From assembly GCF_003610355.1 (NCBI RefSeq), contig NZ_RAPY01000005.1, positions 363,181-427,180 on the forward strand: a DNA stretch of 64,000 nt, written 5' to 3'. Positions 17,901 through 25,044 of this stretch are shown piece after piece. Under the pieces are notes generated by a model. It made no database searches and had not been told where the DNA came from. It saw nothing but the letters and a program-made list of their open reading frames with translations. Source of the DNA: Sphingobacterium detergens. GTDB lineage: Bacteria; Bacteroidota; Bacteroidia; Sphingobacteriales; Sphingobacteriaceae. Position numbers and translations under genes: made by a program. Each line of letters opens with the position of its first letter. Within the stretch, counting starts at the first letter, position 1.

Positions 17901-18195
17901 GCAATCGCTGAGTGATGCGGAGATGACTGCAGCGGGGTTCAAAGCACTGAAACTGGGTAAAATTATAGGTAACGAAACCTACCGCTGGATCATCTTTACC
18001 TCAGGTAAAGGATTGGTCGATGGCTCTTTCTACCGATTACCTTCCTGGGGATGTTATACCCTAGATGGACAGGATCTGGAGCAGACGGGTGTCGCACCGG
18101 ATATTTTTGTGAAAAATACTGTACAGGACCGTATGGAAAATAAAGATCCGCAGCTGGAGCGTGCAGTGAAGGAAATCCTAGCTGATCTCAAATAG
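14992..18195 (+). CDS. Tricorn-like S41 peptidase with beta-propeller
   Basis: 1067 residues, signal peptide (LLLSAVLAYGGTAYVVAQ), so periplasmic. Residues about 25-530 are WD40-like (PD40) repeats, e.g. PRISPDGKWLAFSANQNGN, FDVSPDGKKIAFVSRGEL and YWSPDGKYIYFASNR, forming a substrate-gating propeller. A Lys/Pro-rich linker (about 540-585) leads to the tricorn C1 region, a PDZ domain (about 765-840, INEGDV-like IKEGDVLVAVNG) and an S41 peptidase core (GIILDLRYNTGG; LINEQSLSDAEMTA with the candidate nucleophile Ser). It is the usual length for tricorn homologues and degrades peptides. A terminator follows. Confidence 0.92.
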   Translation: MIKKLLLSAVLAYGGTAYVVAQQPTFLSHPALTPDGKEMVFSYEGDLWKVASQGGVAVRLTGMEGNEINPRISPDGKWLAFSANQNGNMDVYVMPLAGGDIRQLTAHDASDEVDSWSWDSKTLYFTSTRYNRMGGYQVSVDGGTATRLFPHFFNYISGIVPTPSGELLFNDSWEGYSSANRKRYKGAFNPDIRSYNPKTKAFQQYTDYVGKDLWPTIDQKGTIYYVSDENNGEYNLYQLNGKTKTALTSFPESVKRPFVSANGEKIVFEKGYQLYIYDVNGKKTMQPNIALNRNQVLGKLKEFNISGNISNFDVSPDGKKIAFVSRGELFVSDSEGKFVRQMSGQGERVMEVKWLKDSKTLLYSQTFQGYQNWFSRTADGKGEVKQLTQDLRNNRDITFNADRTKAVYLSGRDEVRTLDLGSLKSQTVVKDEIWGFQNSSPSFSPDGNYLLFTAMRNFEQDIFVHNLKSGQTTNLTNTGVSEISPYWSPDGKYIYFASNRIKPLYPTGMQNLSIFRMALTNFDQPYRSTKFDELFAQPTVKKDSVSNKPTTPKKENDAKDKSKANADKNKPTAPSAEPKKTVLVQLDLEGLRDRIEQVSPASGTQYSPLVIQKADKTYVFYSSDHEGKFSAYRTVYEPFTAPKTEKVIEGGMGQIQESAGKYFVLQRGIIQKYSLEGNKLDAITMSYKFNKDLEKEFNQMFYETWANLEENFYDSNFHGVDWTATKKKYEKYLAGINDRNDLRILLNDMLGELNSSHLGFSSMGAEERKPFGFVTNEIGVEYDSQNPYKISRIVTNGPAAKKEVDIKEGDVLVAVNGVKLNTAADRDSYFTWPSLEEEIQLTLSRNGKEVQTNVRPASSTAFRELIYDEWIKDNRSRVDKLSDNKIAYSHMKNMSGGELQRFLIDMAEQENNKQGIILDLRYNTGGNVHDEVLRFLSQRPYLQWQYRGGKRAPQSNFAPAAKPIVLLINEQSLSDAEMTAAGFKALKLGKIIGNETYRWIIFTSGKGLVDGSFYRLPSWGCYTLDGQDLEQTGVAPDIFVKNTVQDRMENKDPQLERAVKEILADLK

Positions 18196-18319
18196 TGCGG
18201 TGATATGAATAAATGGCTACAGGCTGGGGGATCCCCTCCAGCTATAGCAGGACTATATCGAAAGGCGATTTCGAAAAATAGCTTCCAAAGTTGATTTGAA
18301 AGCGATAATATATATTGTG

Positions 18320-18365
18320 AACAGGCTGTGTCCGACCTTTTTTTGGATTCAGCCTGTTTTTTATT
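18320..18365 (+). terminator. Terminator of the tricorn-like gene
   Basis: AACAGGCTG at 18320-18328 pairs perfectly with 18350-18358, followed by a T run. It lies upstream of the next gene and within a long open frame that begins at 18296, which supports the downstream start at 18476 for that gene. Confidence 0.75.
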
Positions 18366-18475
18366 TTTACTGGTATTCCCCTATTCCCTCTTTACAGCTA
18401 TTTAAAATTATTTTGTTCCGCCCTTGTGGAATCTTGAATTTTTGTGCATCCCTTACCAAACATAAAGAGATAGAC

Positions 18476-19306
18476 ATGGAAAAGATCATATTACAAGTAA
18501 AAGAATCCTGCACAGCAGATTGGGGTAAAATGACAGCACAGGAACAGGGACGCTTTTGTGGCAAGTGTGAAAAGGTAGTCGTTGATTTCTCGGAGATGAG
18601 CGATCAGGAAATTGTAGATCAGATCAAAAAATCTAGTAAAGGGCTTTGTGGCCGATTTTATGAAGATCAGCTGTTACGTGAACTGGATGCCAGTGTTTCC
18701 TTTGCAAAAAATCCGCTATGGCGCAATAGATGGAGTGGTATTGCTGCAGGACTGATGTTGATCGGTTCATTGAGCTTTCATACTGCGCAGGCTCAGAAGA
18801 CCTTCACAACGGGAGAAGTCACTACGGTACAATCAAAAGGGGCAAATAAAACTGTCGGAAAGCAACTAAATCCAGACCATCGTGTTAATAATAAGACGAC
18901 AGGAGAAGTGATTGTGGTACAATTGAAGGGAGATGGAACAAGTAAATCTGAAGGTAAAAAAATAAATTCAAACCTTCGAGGTAACAACAGGCAGGTATCA
19001 TCAAATCAGGATAGCAGTAAAGTAAAGATTGCCGGAAAAATTGTCTGCGCTTCTGGAGGGGACAGTATGATGGGCACTAATGTGACCATAGGAAACTATC
19101 ATACACAGGCTGATGAAAAAGGTAATTTTGAACTTTGGGTACCGCAATCGCTCCTGAACAAGAATCAGGAACTTCGGGCAGAAATGATCGGCTATCGAAC
19201 TGTCGTCATCCCATTGAAAAAAGGAGCTAAAACAGCAATAAAAAAACCGATAGAGATGACGGTTAGGCCGATGATTATGGGAAAGATAGCTGCCCCTATG
19301 AAGTAA
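18476..19306 (+). CDS. CxxC / CarboxypepD_reg membrane protein
   Basis: 276 residues. The frame is open from 18296, but the family begins at MEKIILQVKESCTADWGKM, and the longer version would span a terminator. The N-terminal cytoplasmic part carries a conserved Bacteroidota motif, GRFCGKCEKVVVDFSEMSD, with a CxxC that may bind metal. A single membrane segment (GIAAGLMLIGSLSFHTAQA, about 85-105) is followed by two imperfect repeats (TTGEVTTVQSKG / TTGEVIVVQLKG) and a C-terminal CarboxypepD_reg-like domain (IAGKIVCASGGDSMMGTNVT). Function unknown. Confidence 0.75.
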   Translation: MEKIILQVKESCTADWGKMTAQEQGRFCGKCEKVVVDFSEMSDQEIVDQIKKSSKGLCGRFYEDQLLRELDASVSFAKNPLWRNRWSGIAAGLMLIGSLSFHTAQAQKTFTTGEVTTVQSKGANKTVGKQLNPDHRVNNKTTGEVIVVQLKGDGTSKSEGKKINSNLRGNNRQVSSNQDSSKVKIAGKIVCASGGDSMMGTNVTIGNYHTQADEKGNFELWVPQSLLNKNQELRAEMIGYRTVVIPLKKGAKTAIKKPIEMTVRPMIMGKIAAPMK

Positions 19307-19325
19307 GTGGACATTCCCACGATGA

Positions 19326-19586
19326 ATAAATATTAGTGTATGCCGATTTCTACCTCCATTTGTTCACGAGAATTTTAAACCCGTCAATATTGTTTCTGTC
19401 GATGATGATCAGCAGGCTTTTTTGGAAGCTTATCAGGAAATATCAGGTACGTATATGTCGAATTTAGACTTTGCGGAGCAGGTTTTTGACAGTTATCAGA
19501 TGTTATATGAATTTGTAGAACCGATGTATGAACGCACATCCAAGGCGATCGAAGCAATGGCGCAAAAAATGAAAGGCAAAGAATAA
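19326..19586 (+). CDS. Short open frame without a normal start (possible remnant)
   Basis: An open frame of about 86 codons ending at TAA 19584-19586. Its translation looks protein-like (FLPPFVHENFKPVNIVSVDD, then QQAFLEAYQEI, FAEQVFDSYQMLYEFVEPMY). The only ATG in frame is at 19455, giving 43 residues; the first half would need an ATT/ATA start or a frameshift from the ATG at 19340. I do not recognise the family. It may be a decayed or partial gene. Confidence 0.4.
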   Translation: MNISVCRFLPPFVHENFKPVNIVSVDDDQQAFLEAYQEISGTYMSNLDFAEQVFDSYQMLYEFVEPMYERTSKAIEAMAQKMKGKE

Positions 19587-19602
19587 AAAATCTATTTTAT
19601 AC

Positions 19603-19633
19603 TTGACTTTCTCTTTGGTGAATCTTACATTTG
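19603..19633 (+). promoter_or_regulatory. Promoter of tRNA-Lys
   Basis: TTG at 19603-19605, 20-base spacer and TACATTTG at 19626-19633, 11 bases before the tRNA; same layout as for tRNA-Tyr and tRNA-Arg. Confidence 0.75.
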
Positions 19634-19644
19634 ATTTATCGAAT

Positions 19645-19717
19645 GACTTCGTAGCTCAGTTGGTAGAGCAACAGACTCTTAATCTGTGGGTCCTGAGTTC
19701 GAGCCTCAGCGGGGTCA
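19645..19717 (+). tRNA. tRNA-Lys (CTT)
   Basis: 73 bases. The acceptor GACTTCG pairs with CGGGGTC (two G-U). The anticodon stem ACAGA/TCTGT encloses CTCTTAA with anticodon CTT (19678-19680). D arm GCTC..GAGC and T arm CTGAG-TTCGAGC-CTCAG are regular. CC but no full CCA is encoded. Confidence 0.95.
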
Positions 19718-19724
19718 CCTTAGA

Positions 19725-19763
19725 AAAAAGCCGTTTTACGCAAGTAGGGCGGCTTTTTTTGTT
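19725..19763 (+). terminator. Terminator of tRNA-Lys
   Basis: AAAAAGCCG (19725-19733) pairs with CGGCTTTTT (19750-19758), then a long T run. The A-rich 5' arm makes it usable for the convergent transporter remnant as well. Confidence 0.8.
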
Positions 19764-19773
19764 TATTGGAAAA

Positions 19774-20580
19774 TTATCGCCGTCTTTTTCTATAGTGCAA
19801 AAAATAATAGGATAATAGCGCACTGGACAGCATCAGCAATGCCCCCAAAATAAAAGGGGCGCCGGGAAAATGTATTGGCGCGTCGCCCTGGCTGAAATAA
19901 TAAAAAGTCTGCGTCATCATCAGGGGGCCAAAGATTGCCGCAAGGCTCATAATACTATTCAGTCCACCTTGTAGCGCCCCCTGTTCGTTGGGTGGTACCT
20001 GCTCCGTTATGAGTGACTGTAAAGCGGGATAAGCAATGTTGCCTAGTACATAAGGGATCAAAAAAGCATAAAGCATCCAACTTTGGGTAGCAATGGCTAA
20101 CAATATCATACCTAGTGCATACAAAAGCAAACCTATGTACACGCTTTTTTCATTTCCCAATCGTGGGGTAGTGTAACGAATAAACACACCTTGTACCAAA
20201 CCTATCATTCCGCCAATTATTGCAAGCGAAACACCCACTTGAGCTTCTGTCCAGTCAAACTGATCCATGACAAAAAAGCTCCAATTGCTTTGTCCGGCGT
20301 GGCCTGCTAAATTAAAAAGTAAAAAGCAAACTGCTAATCCCCAAAGTGCAGGGTATTTGGAAAAAAGTTTTAGTGAACCAATGGGATTGGCTTTTGTCCA
20401 ATAAAAAGGGCGGCGGTTTTCAGGTTTTAATGATTCGGGTAAAACAAAATAACCAAAAATAAAATTTAAAAAACAAAGAATATCTGCAGCATAAAATGGT
20501 GTACGCAATCCCCATGTAGTAAAAAGTCCCCCAAGGGCAGGTCCTATAACAAAGCCCAAACCAAAAAACTGGAAAAAGAT
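19774..20580 (-). pseudogene. TetA-like MFS transporter, 5'-truncated
   Basis: The frame encodes the last two thirds of a TetA-type drug/H+ antiporter: FFQFFGLGFVIGPALGGLF (end of helix 4/5) through about eight more helices and a normal C-terminus YYFLHYRKRRR. Family members are about 400 residues; here roughly the first 130 residues (helices 1-4, including the GxxxDRxGRR loop) are missing. Upstream of about 20580 the frame remains open but reads unrelated residues with no methionine. The only start would be a TTG inside helix 5. A deletion or recombination joined foreign DNA at this point, so the gene is most likely non-functional. Confidence 0.75.
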
Positions 20581-20741
20581 TCGAGAATTGAATAGAAACC
20601 CGTTACTTTCTACGTAAGTAAGCCTCGATCGATAATAAATAAACCCATAATTAATGTAAATTAGCGTATTGCAATTTCTCCTTAAAAAAAGGAGTACTGA
20701 CCATGATATTGTAAGCGGGATGTATCCATATTAAATATGAC

Positions 20742-22304
20742 ATGAAGATTTTTAAACGATTTCTATTTACGGCATTGATCAACTTTGGAATATCAATGCA
20801 AGTCATTGCACAAGTAACAGCATTTCAGGTAGACTCGCTTATGAAGTCCGCATTGGCCAAGTTAGAGGTGACCGGCGCAGCCATCGCAATTGTCAAAGAT
20901 GGAAAAGTAGTCATTCAAAAAGGATATGGAACCCGCGATATAGATGCACCATTCCTTGTTAATGAGTATACTAACTTTCAGATAGCCAGCACGTCCAAAG
21001 CTTTTACCGTGGCCGCATTGGCAATTTTGGTTGAAGAGGGAAAGATTACCTGGGAGGATAAAGTAAAGGATCACATTCCGGAGTTTAAGATGTACAACGA
21101 TTATGTCACCGAAAACATGAATATTGCTGATCTGTTGACTCATCGCAGTGGACTTGGACTTGGTGTTGGCGATCTCATGTTCTTTCCGGACGGGGGAGAT
21201 TTTGGTGCAAAGGATGTCGTAAAAGTTTTTCAATATTTTAAACCCGTTTCCGCATTTCGGACTCAATTTGACTACGATAATTTACTTTATATTGTCGCTG
21301 GAGAGGTAATCCATCGTGTGAGCGGACAGCCTTTCGGAACGTTTGTCGAAAATCGTATTCTGATGCCTTTGGGAATGAATCGCTCAAAAGTGGATAAAAA
21401 GTCCATGCTGAAAGATGAGAATACTGCTAGCCCACATAGTTTGATAGCCAATAAAGTGAAAAGGATAAATTTTTTCGAAAACAGTGAAGCCGCAGCAGCA
21501 GGGGGAATCTACTCAAATGTTGCTGACATGACCAAGTGGATGTCTGTTCAATTGAATCGAGGAAAATACGGACATAATTTAGATTCAACCTTATTCTCTG
21601 TAGCCAATAGCAAACGGATGTGGACAATTCATACACCATTGGGGGTAGAGGAATCAAAACGCTATAAATCACATTTTTTAGGTTATGGGCTCGGTTGGTT
21701 TCTTACAGATAAAAATGGTTGTATGGTTGTTTCACATTCTGGATATGTACCAGGAATGCATTCTGAGGTGATATTGGTGCCAGATCTGAACTTGGGTATT
21801 ACTATACTAAATAATTCAGATCACTCTGGTGGGGCACTCAATCATGCTGTAACAAACGCTATTTTGGATAAGTATTTAGGCTTAAGTGAACTGAAATGGG
21901 TCGACATGGGTGTCAATTTCCTTGCGCAAAACAAAGGTAAGGATGATGAGGCAACAACAAAAGTATGGGCGAAGGTAGATTCGCTAAAAAAACAGAAGGT
22001 TGATATTCAGAAATATATTGGTTCCTACTCTGATCGCTGGTTTGGAGAAGTACAAGTCTATCTAAAAGATAAGGAACTTCGAATCCGCAGTGTTCGATCT
22101 CCCAAATTAAATGGTTTAATGCATGTGTATGAGAAGGATATTTTCGCTATCCGATGGGATTATCAGGACATGAACTGTGATGTACTTGCAACCTTCACCT
22201 TAAATAAAGAAGGAAAGGCTGAAAGCATCAAAATGAAGGGGATTTCTCCAAATATTGATTTTAGCTTTGATTTTCAAGATCTGGACCTTCGTCGTAAACC
22301 CTAA
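20742..22304 (+). CDS. Serine hydrolase, class C beta-lactamase/AmpH-like, with DUF3471
   Basis: 520 residues, signal peptide MKIFKRFLFTALINFGISMQ then VIAQ. The beta-lactamase fold (about 30-380) has S83-T-S-K86 in IASTSKAFT (SxxK), a YDN motif in QFDYDNLLYIVAGE, and HSG in VVSHSGYVPGMH (KTG equivalent). The C-terminus (about 415-515) is a DUF3471 lipocalin-like domain. Such proteins act as periplasmic D-amino-acid peptidases or esterases; a true beta-lactamase role cannot be shown. It stands alone, with no clear promoter box seen. Confidence 0.88.
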   Translation: MKIFKRFLFTALINFGISMQVIAQVTAFQVDSLMKSALAKLEVTGAAIAIVKDGKVVIQKGYGTRDIDAPFLVNEYTNFQIASTSKAFTVAALAILVEEGKITWEDKVKDHIPEFKMYNDYVTENMNIADLLTHRSGLGLGVGDLMFFPDGGDFGAKDVVKVFQYFKPVSAFRTQFDYDNLLYIVAGEVIHRVSGQPFGTFVENRILMPLGMNRSKVDKKSMLKDENTASPHSLIANKVKRINFFENSEAAAAGGIYSNVADMTKWMSVQLNRGKYGHNLDSTLFSVANSKRMWTIHTPLGVEESKRYKSHFLGYGLGWFLTDKNGCMVVSHSGYVPGMHSEVILVPDLNLGITILNNSDHSGGALNHAVTNAILDKYLGLSELKWVDMGVNFLAQNKGKDDEATTKVWAKVDSLKKQKVDIQKYIGSYSDRWFGEVQVYLKDKELRIRSVRSPKLNGLMHVYEKDIFAIRWDYQDMNCDVLATFTLNKEGKAESIKMKGISPNIDFSFDFQDLDLRRKP

Positions 22305-22423
22305 ATAACTGAATAGGACAATTTGTTTGCTTAAGAAATAGAACTAAAGCTGTCCAAATTTTACATTTAGATGCAACGAAGAGGGATGTTAAGTATAATT
22401 ACTATTCAGTGTTTGGTTAAGTT

Positions 22424-23668
22424 CTAATGGGGTAATACGGCTGTATCACGGATATCAAATGATTTGATAAGTCCAGACCCCTGAAAGAAAACTCGGACAC
22501 CAACAATCTTCCCGATTCCAGTAGGAAACAATCCCTGATAGGCAAGTTTGTCATTCAGTTCTATCTTAATCTTTCCCGATTTCGATACGCATTTGACTGC
22601 TACAGGTGAAGAGAAGTCAACTCCAAAAGCAGATAGATTGTTGGAGGTACCATCCAATAATTGTTCTCCAATCCACAATTGGAGTTCGCCGACACAGCCT
22701 GGTTTGGAGAGCGGAATCATAATTATCCCATCCGTTCCCAAGAGTGTTATTCCACTTTGTTGGCAAGGAGCATTAAGTTGCTGATATGTATTCTGAATGG
22801 CCAGGGATAGAGTGAAATTTTTACTGTCGATATTCCATCCCCTGGAAACCTGTGTTAATACAAATTCCGGTATTTCGGAATTGTAGTTATTGGTACTTTG
22901 TGGTATATCCTGTTGTTTCAGCCCCTGCCAGTCCCCATGATCAATCATTTCCTTGGGCAAATACATTGGAATAGGTTCCTTCGTTATAAAGCCCATCCAA
23001 TCTTCGGATTCTATAAAAATATCATGCTCTTTGACAATAGAGTCATTGAGGACCAATTTTGCCCGGTAATATCCCGGACGGTAATAGGTACTGGCGTGTT
23101 CATGACGGTTTTTATCGACTTTTATCCTTCTTTTTGAATCCCAGTTTTGTTGAATAAAGACACTGTCTGCATTGGAATGACTTGCATCGTACTCGAATAT
23201 GACAGTATTGGGTACCCCTGTTGTCACAGGTTTACTACTAAAGCTGATTTTACGATAGGATAATTCATTCGTTGATTTTCCTTGAAATCTATTGATCCCT
23301 ATCAGAAATCCTGTTAATATTAACAGGATAAGGCAGCCATATGCTATTTTAGCAGGAGGTCTTCTCTTGAGCTCCTCTTTATTGTTTTGATCAGCGATGG
23401 GGATGGAAGATGTTAGTGTGCGCCAATTGGAGAATCCCGAAAATTTGGCTAACGCATCTAGTGTGCTTAAATTGGGATTGCTATTGTATTGTACCTTTCC
23501 CCAGATTCTTTTGAGGGTGCTTGTGCTGAGGACAACATTGGTTTGCTTATAAATCAATTCACTCAGGTTATCAAAATCCTGCGATTGCCAACCTGCGCTA
23601 CTTCCCCACCCGACTTTTTCTTCGATGAGCTCTTTGCATTTGTTGATATGGTGTTGATTTTCAGTCAT
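22424..23668 (-). CDS. Single-pass membrane protein with HTH-like N-terminus and PKD domain
   Basis: 414 residues. The cytoplasmic N-terminus (about 1-85) contains LSELIYKQTNVVLSTSTLKR, then IWGKVQY and STLDALAKFSGFSNWRTL, a pattern widespread in Bacteroidota that resembles a helix-turn-helix. One membrane helix (AYGCLILLILTGFLIGI, about 107-125) follows, then a PKD-like beta-sandwich (about 140-225) and a C-terminal jelly-roll region. No enzymatic motif is visible. The architecture suggests a one-component transmembrane regulator. It is divergent from the secreted 24-kDa protein, 125 bases apart, which may be its target. Confidence 0.65.
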   Translation of the reverse strand: MTENQHHINKCKELIEEKVGWGSSAGWQSQDFDNLSELIYKQTNVVLSTSTLKRIWGKVQYNSNPNLSTLDALAKFSGFSNWRTLTSSIPIADQNNKEELKRRPPAKIAYGCLILLILTGFLIGINRFQGKSTNELSYRKISFSSKPVTTGVPNTVIFEYDASHSNADSVFIQQNWDSKRRIKVDKNRHEHASTYYRPGYYRAKLVLNDSIVKEHDIFIESEDWMGFITKEPIPMYLPKEMIDHGDWQGLKQQDIPQSTNNYNSEIPEFVLTQVSRGWNIDSKNFTLSLAIQNTYQQLNAPCQQSGITLLGTDGIIMIPLSKPGCVGELQLWIGEQLLDGTSNNLSAFGVDFSSPVAVKCVSKSGKIKIELNDKLAYQGLFPTGIGKIVGVRVFFQGSGLIKSFDIRDTAVLPH

Positions 23669-23793
23669 ATTTAATCACGATTAAACTTGCACAGATTTGA
23701 ACAAGCTATGAATTCAGGATATATCCATTGCGAACTATCTTTATCAAAGTATATTTTGCAATGCCTAATATAAACATCAAATCTTTTAACAAT

Positions 23794-24450
23794 ATGATTA
23801 AATTTAAAATTACATGCTGCTTGTGTTTACTCTTTTCTTTGCTGTCTATAGCATCAGGACAGGAGCCCGTCAAAACAAATTTATCTTTGGATAATTTATA
23901 TCCTGTCAACAGGACAGTGACTGTAGAAAAGGACAGTACAGGAACACCTGTCGTCCATATGAATGGTCGGCCCAACGCTGGTATCGCATGGATAAAAGAT
24001 AGTTCTTTTAAAAATGGTTATATCGAATTCGATGTCAGAGGAAAAGACCTATTGCAACAGAGCTTTGTCGGGATAGCATTTCACGGGATTAATGATACAA
24101 CCTATGAAGCCATATATTTCCGCCCATTTAATTTTTATGCAAAGGATCAGATAAGAAAGAAACATGCGGTGCAGTATATTGCGCTACCAACAAATGACTG
24201 GCCCTATCTGAGAAAGCAGTTTCCCGATAAATACGAAGCACCCATAACATCTGTGGTGGACCCTAACGATTGGTTTCATGTAAAGCTCTTTGTAATCGGA
24301 CAAACGATCAAAATTTATTTTAATTCGGATACTACCCCAGCACTTGAGGTGCAATCCTTACATGGAAAATCCGAGGGAAAAGTGGGATTTTGGACAGGTC
24401 ATACATCAGATGGGGACTTTAAAAATCTAACGATTACTGCTAAAAATTAG
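23794..24450 (+). CDS. Secreted LamG/DUF1080-like (3-keto-disaccharide hydrolase-like) protein
   Basis: 218 residues from ATG 23794, which gives a short signal peptide (MIKFKITCCLCLLFSLLSIA). Alternative ATG at 23761. The mature part is a concanavalin-like beta-sandwich: NGYIEFDVRGKDLLQQSFVG, YEAIYFRPFNF, DPNDWFHVKLFVIGQTIKIY, GKVGFWTGHTSDGDFKNLTI. This matches the layout of DUF1080/3-keto-disaccharide hydrolase-like domains. Carbohydrate binding or hydrolysis is a reasonable guess, not shown. Confidence 0.65.
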   Translation: MIKFKITCCLCLLFSLLSIASGQEPVKTNLSLDNLYPVNRTVTVEKDSTGTPVVHMNGRPNAGIAWIKDSSFKNGYIEFDVRGKDLLQQSFVGIAFHGINDTTYEAIYFRPFNFYAKDQIRKKHAVQYIALPTNDWPYLRKQFPDKYEAPITSVVDPNDWFHVKLFVIGQTIKIYFNSDTTPALEVQSLHGKSEGKVGFWTGHTSDGDFKNLTITAKN

Positions 24451-24525
24451 AAGTATAAGCTATCGACAGAAGTGCTAATCGCATAAAACTACTTTCTTGT
24501 TACTTAATCCGGAAGATTTATTCCG

Positions 24526-24533
24526 TAAATTTG
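24526..24533 (+). promoter_or_regulatory. -7 element for the receiver protein gene
   Basis: TAAATTTG matches TAnnTTTG, 20 bases before the ATG at 24553. The leader also contains GGAGG (24538-24542), an unusually good Shine-Dalgarno for Bacteroidota, 11 bases before the start. Confidence 0.55.
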
Positions 24534-24552
24534 TACCGGAGGTAACGAGCTT

Positions 24553-25017
24553 ATGAAAAATAAGAAGATTTCGATATTGTATGTTGACGATGAGGAGAAT
24601 AACCTGTTTTCCTTTAAAGCAACATTTCGATTAAAATATAAGGTGTTTACGGCCATCAGTGGTGCCGAAGCGATAGAACTTGTCAAAAATAACCCCATTG
24701 ATATCATTATCACTGATCAGCGGATGCCTGAAATGACAGGCGTAGAATTTTTGGAAGAAGTCATAAAAATTGATGCCGCTCCAATGCGCATCCTTTTAAC
24801 GGGGTATGCCGATATGGCTGCAGTGGTCGATGCCGTTAATAAGGGAAAGATATTTCATTACCTCAATAAACCTTGGAGTGAGAAGGAGCTCGATGAAACA
24901 ATTCAACGTGCTTATGAAGTGTATACTGAACGGCAAAAAATAATTGAAACGAATGCCCAGCTCGAAACGTCCAATGATCAATTGGAGTTTATGCTACGGC
25001 AAAAGCTGCTATCCTAA
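24553..25017 (+). CDS. Receiver-domain response regulator without output domain
   Basis: 154 residues. The receiver domain (about 6-122) is of the RpfG type: ILYVDDEENNLFSF (acidic pocket), phospho-acceptor Asp in IIITDQRMPEMTG, RILLTGYADM (Thr switch) and YLNKPWSEKEL (conserved Lys). The C-terminal 30 residues are a short helical/coiled-coil tail; no DNA-binding or enzyme domain follows. It converges on the receiver-histidine kinase gene and shares a terminator with it. Its receiver closely resembles that of this kinase. It probably relays phosphoryl groups or acts by protein contact. Confidence 0.88.
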   Translation: MKNKKISILYVDDEENNLFSFKATFRLKYKVFTAISGAEAIELVKNNPIDIIITDQRMPEMTGVEFLEEVIKIDAAPMRILLTGYADMAAVVDAVNKGKIFHYLNKPWSEKELDETIQRAYEVYTERQKIIETNAQLETSNDQLEFMLRQKLLS

Positions 25018-25038
25018 AAATGCTGTTTTTTAGGATAG
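25008..25038. terminator. Bidirectional terminator between convergent signalling genes
   Basis: A perfect 13-bp stem (25008-25020 with 25026-25038), 5-base loop. Its arms end in A5/T5, so it terminates on both strands. The left arm overlaps the stop codon of the receiver gene (25015-25017). Confidence 0.8.
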
Positions 25039-25044
25039 CAAATC

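Noticed and set aside
18296..18475. N-terminal 60-residue extension of the CxxC membrane protein
   Set aside because: It spans a terminator hairpin and does not resemble the family N-terminus, which begins at 18476.
20742..22304. Beta-lactamase resistance gene
   Set aside because: SxxK, YxN and HSG motifs plus DUF3471 fit the broad AmpH/esterase group; no evidence of antibiotic hydrolysis or mobile context.
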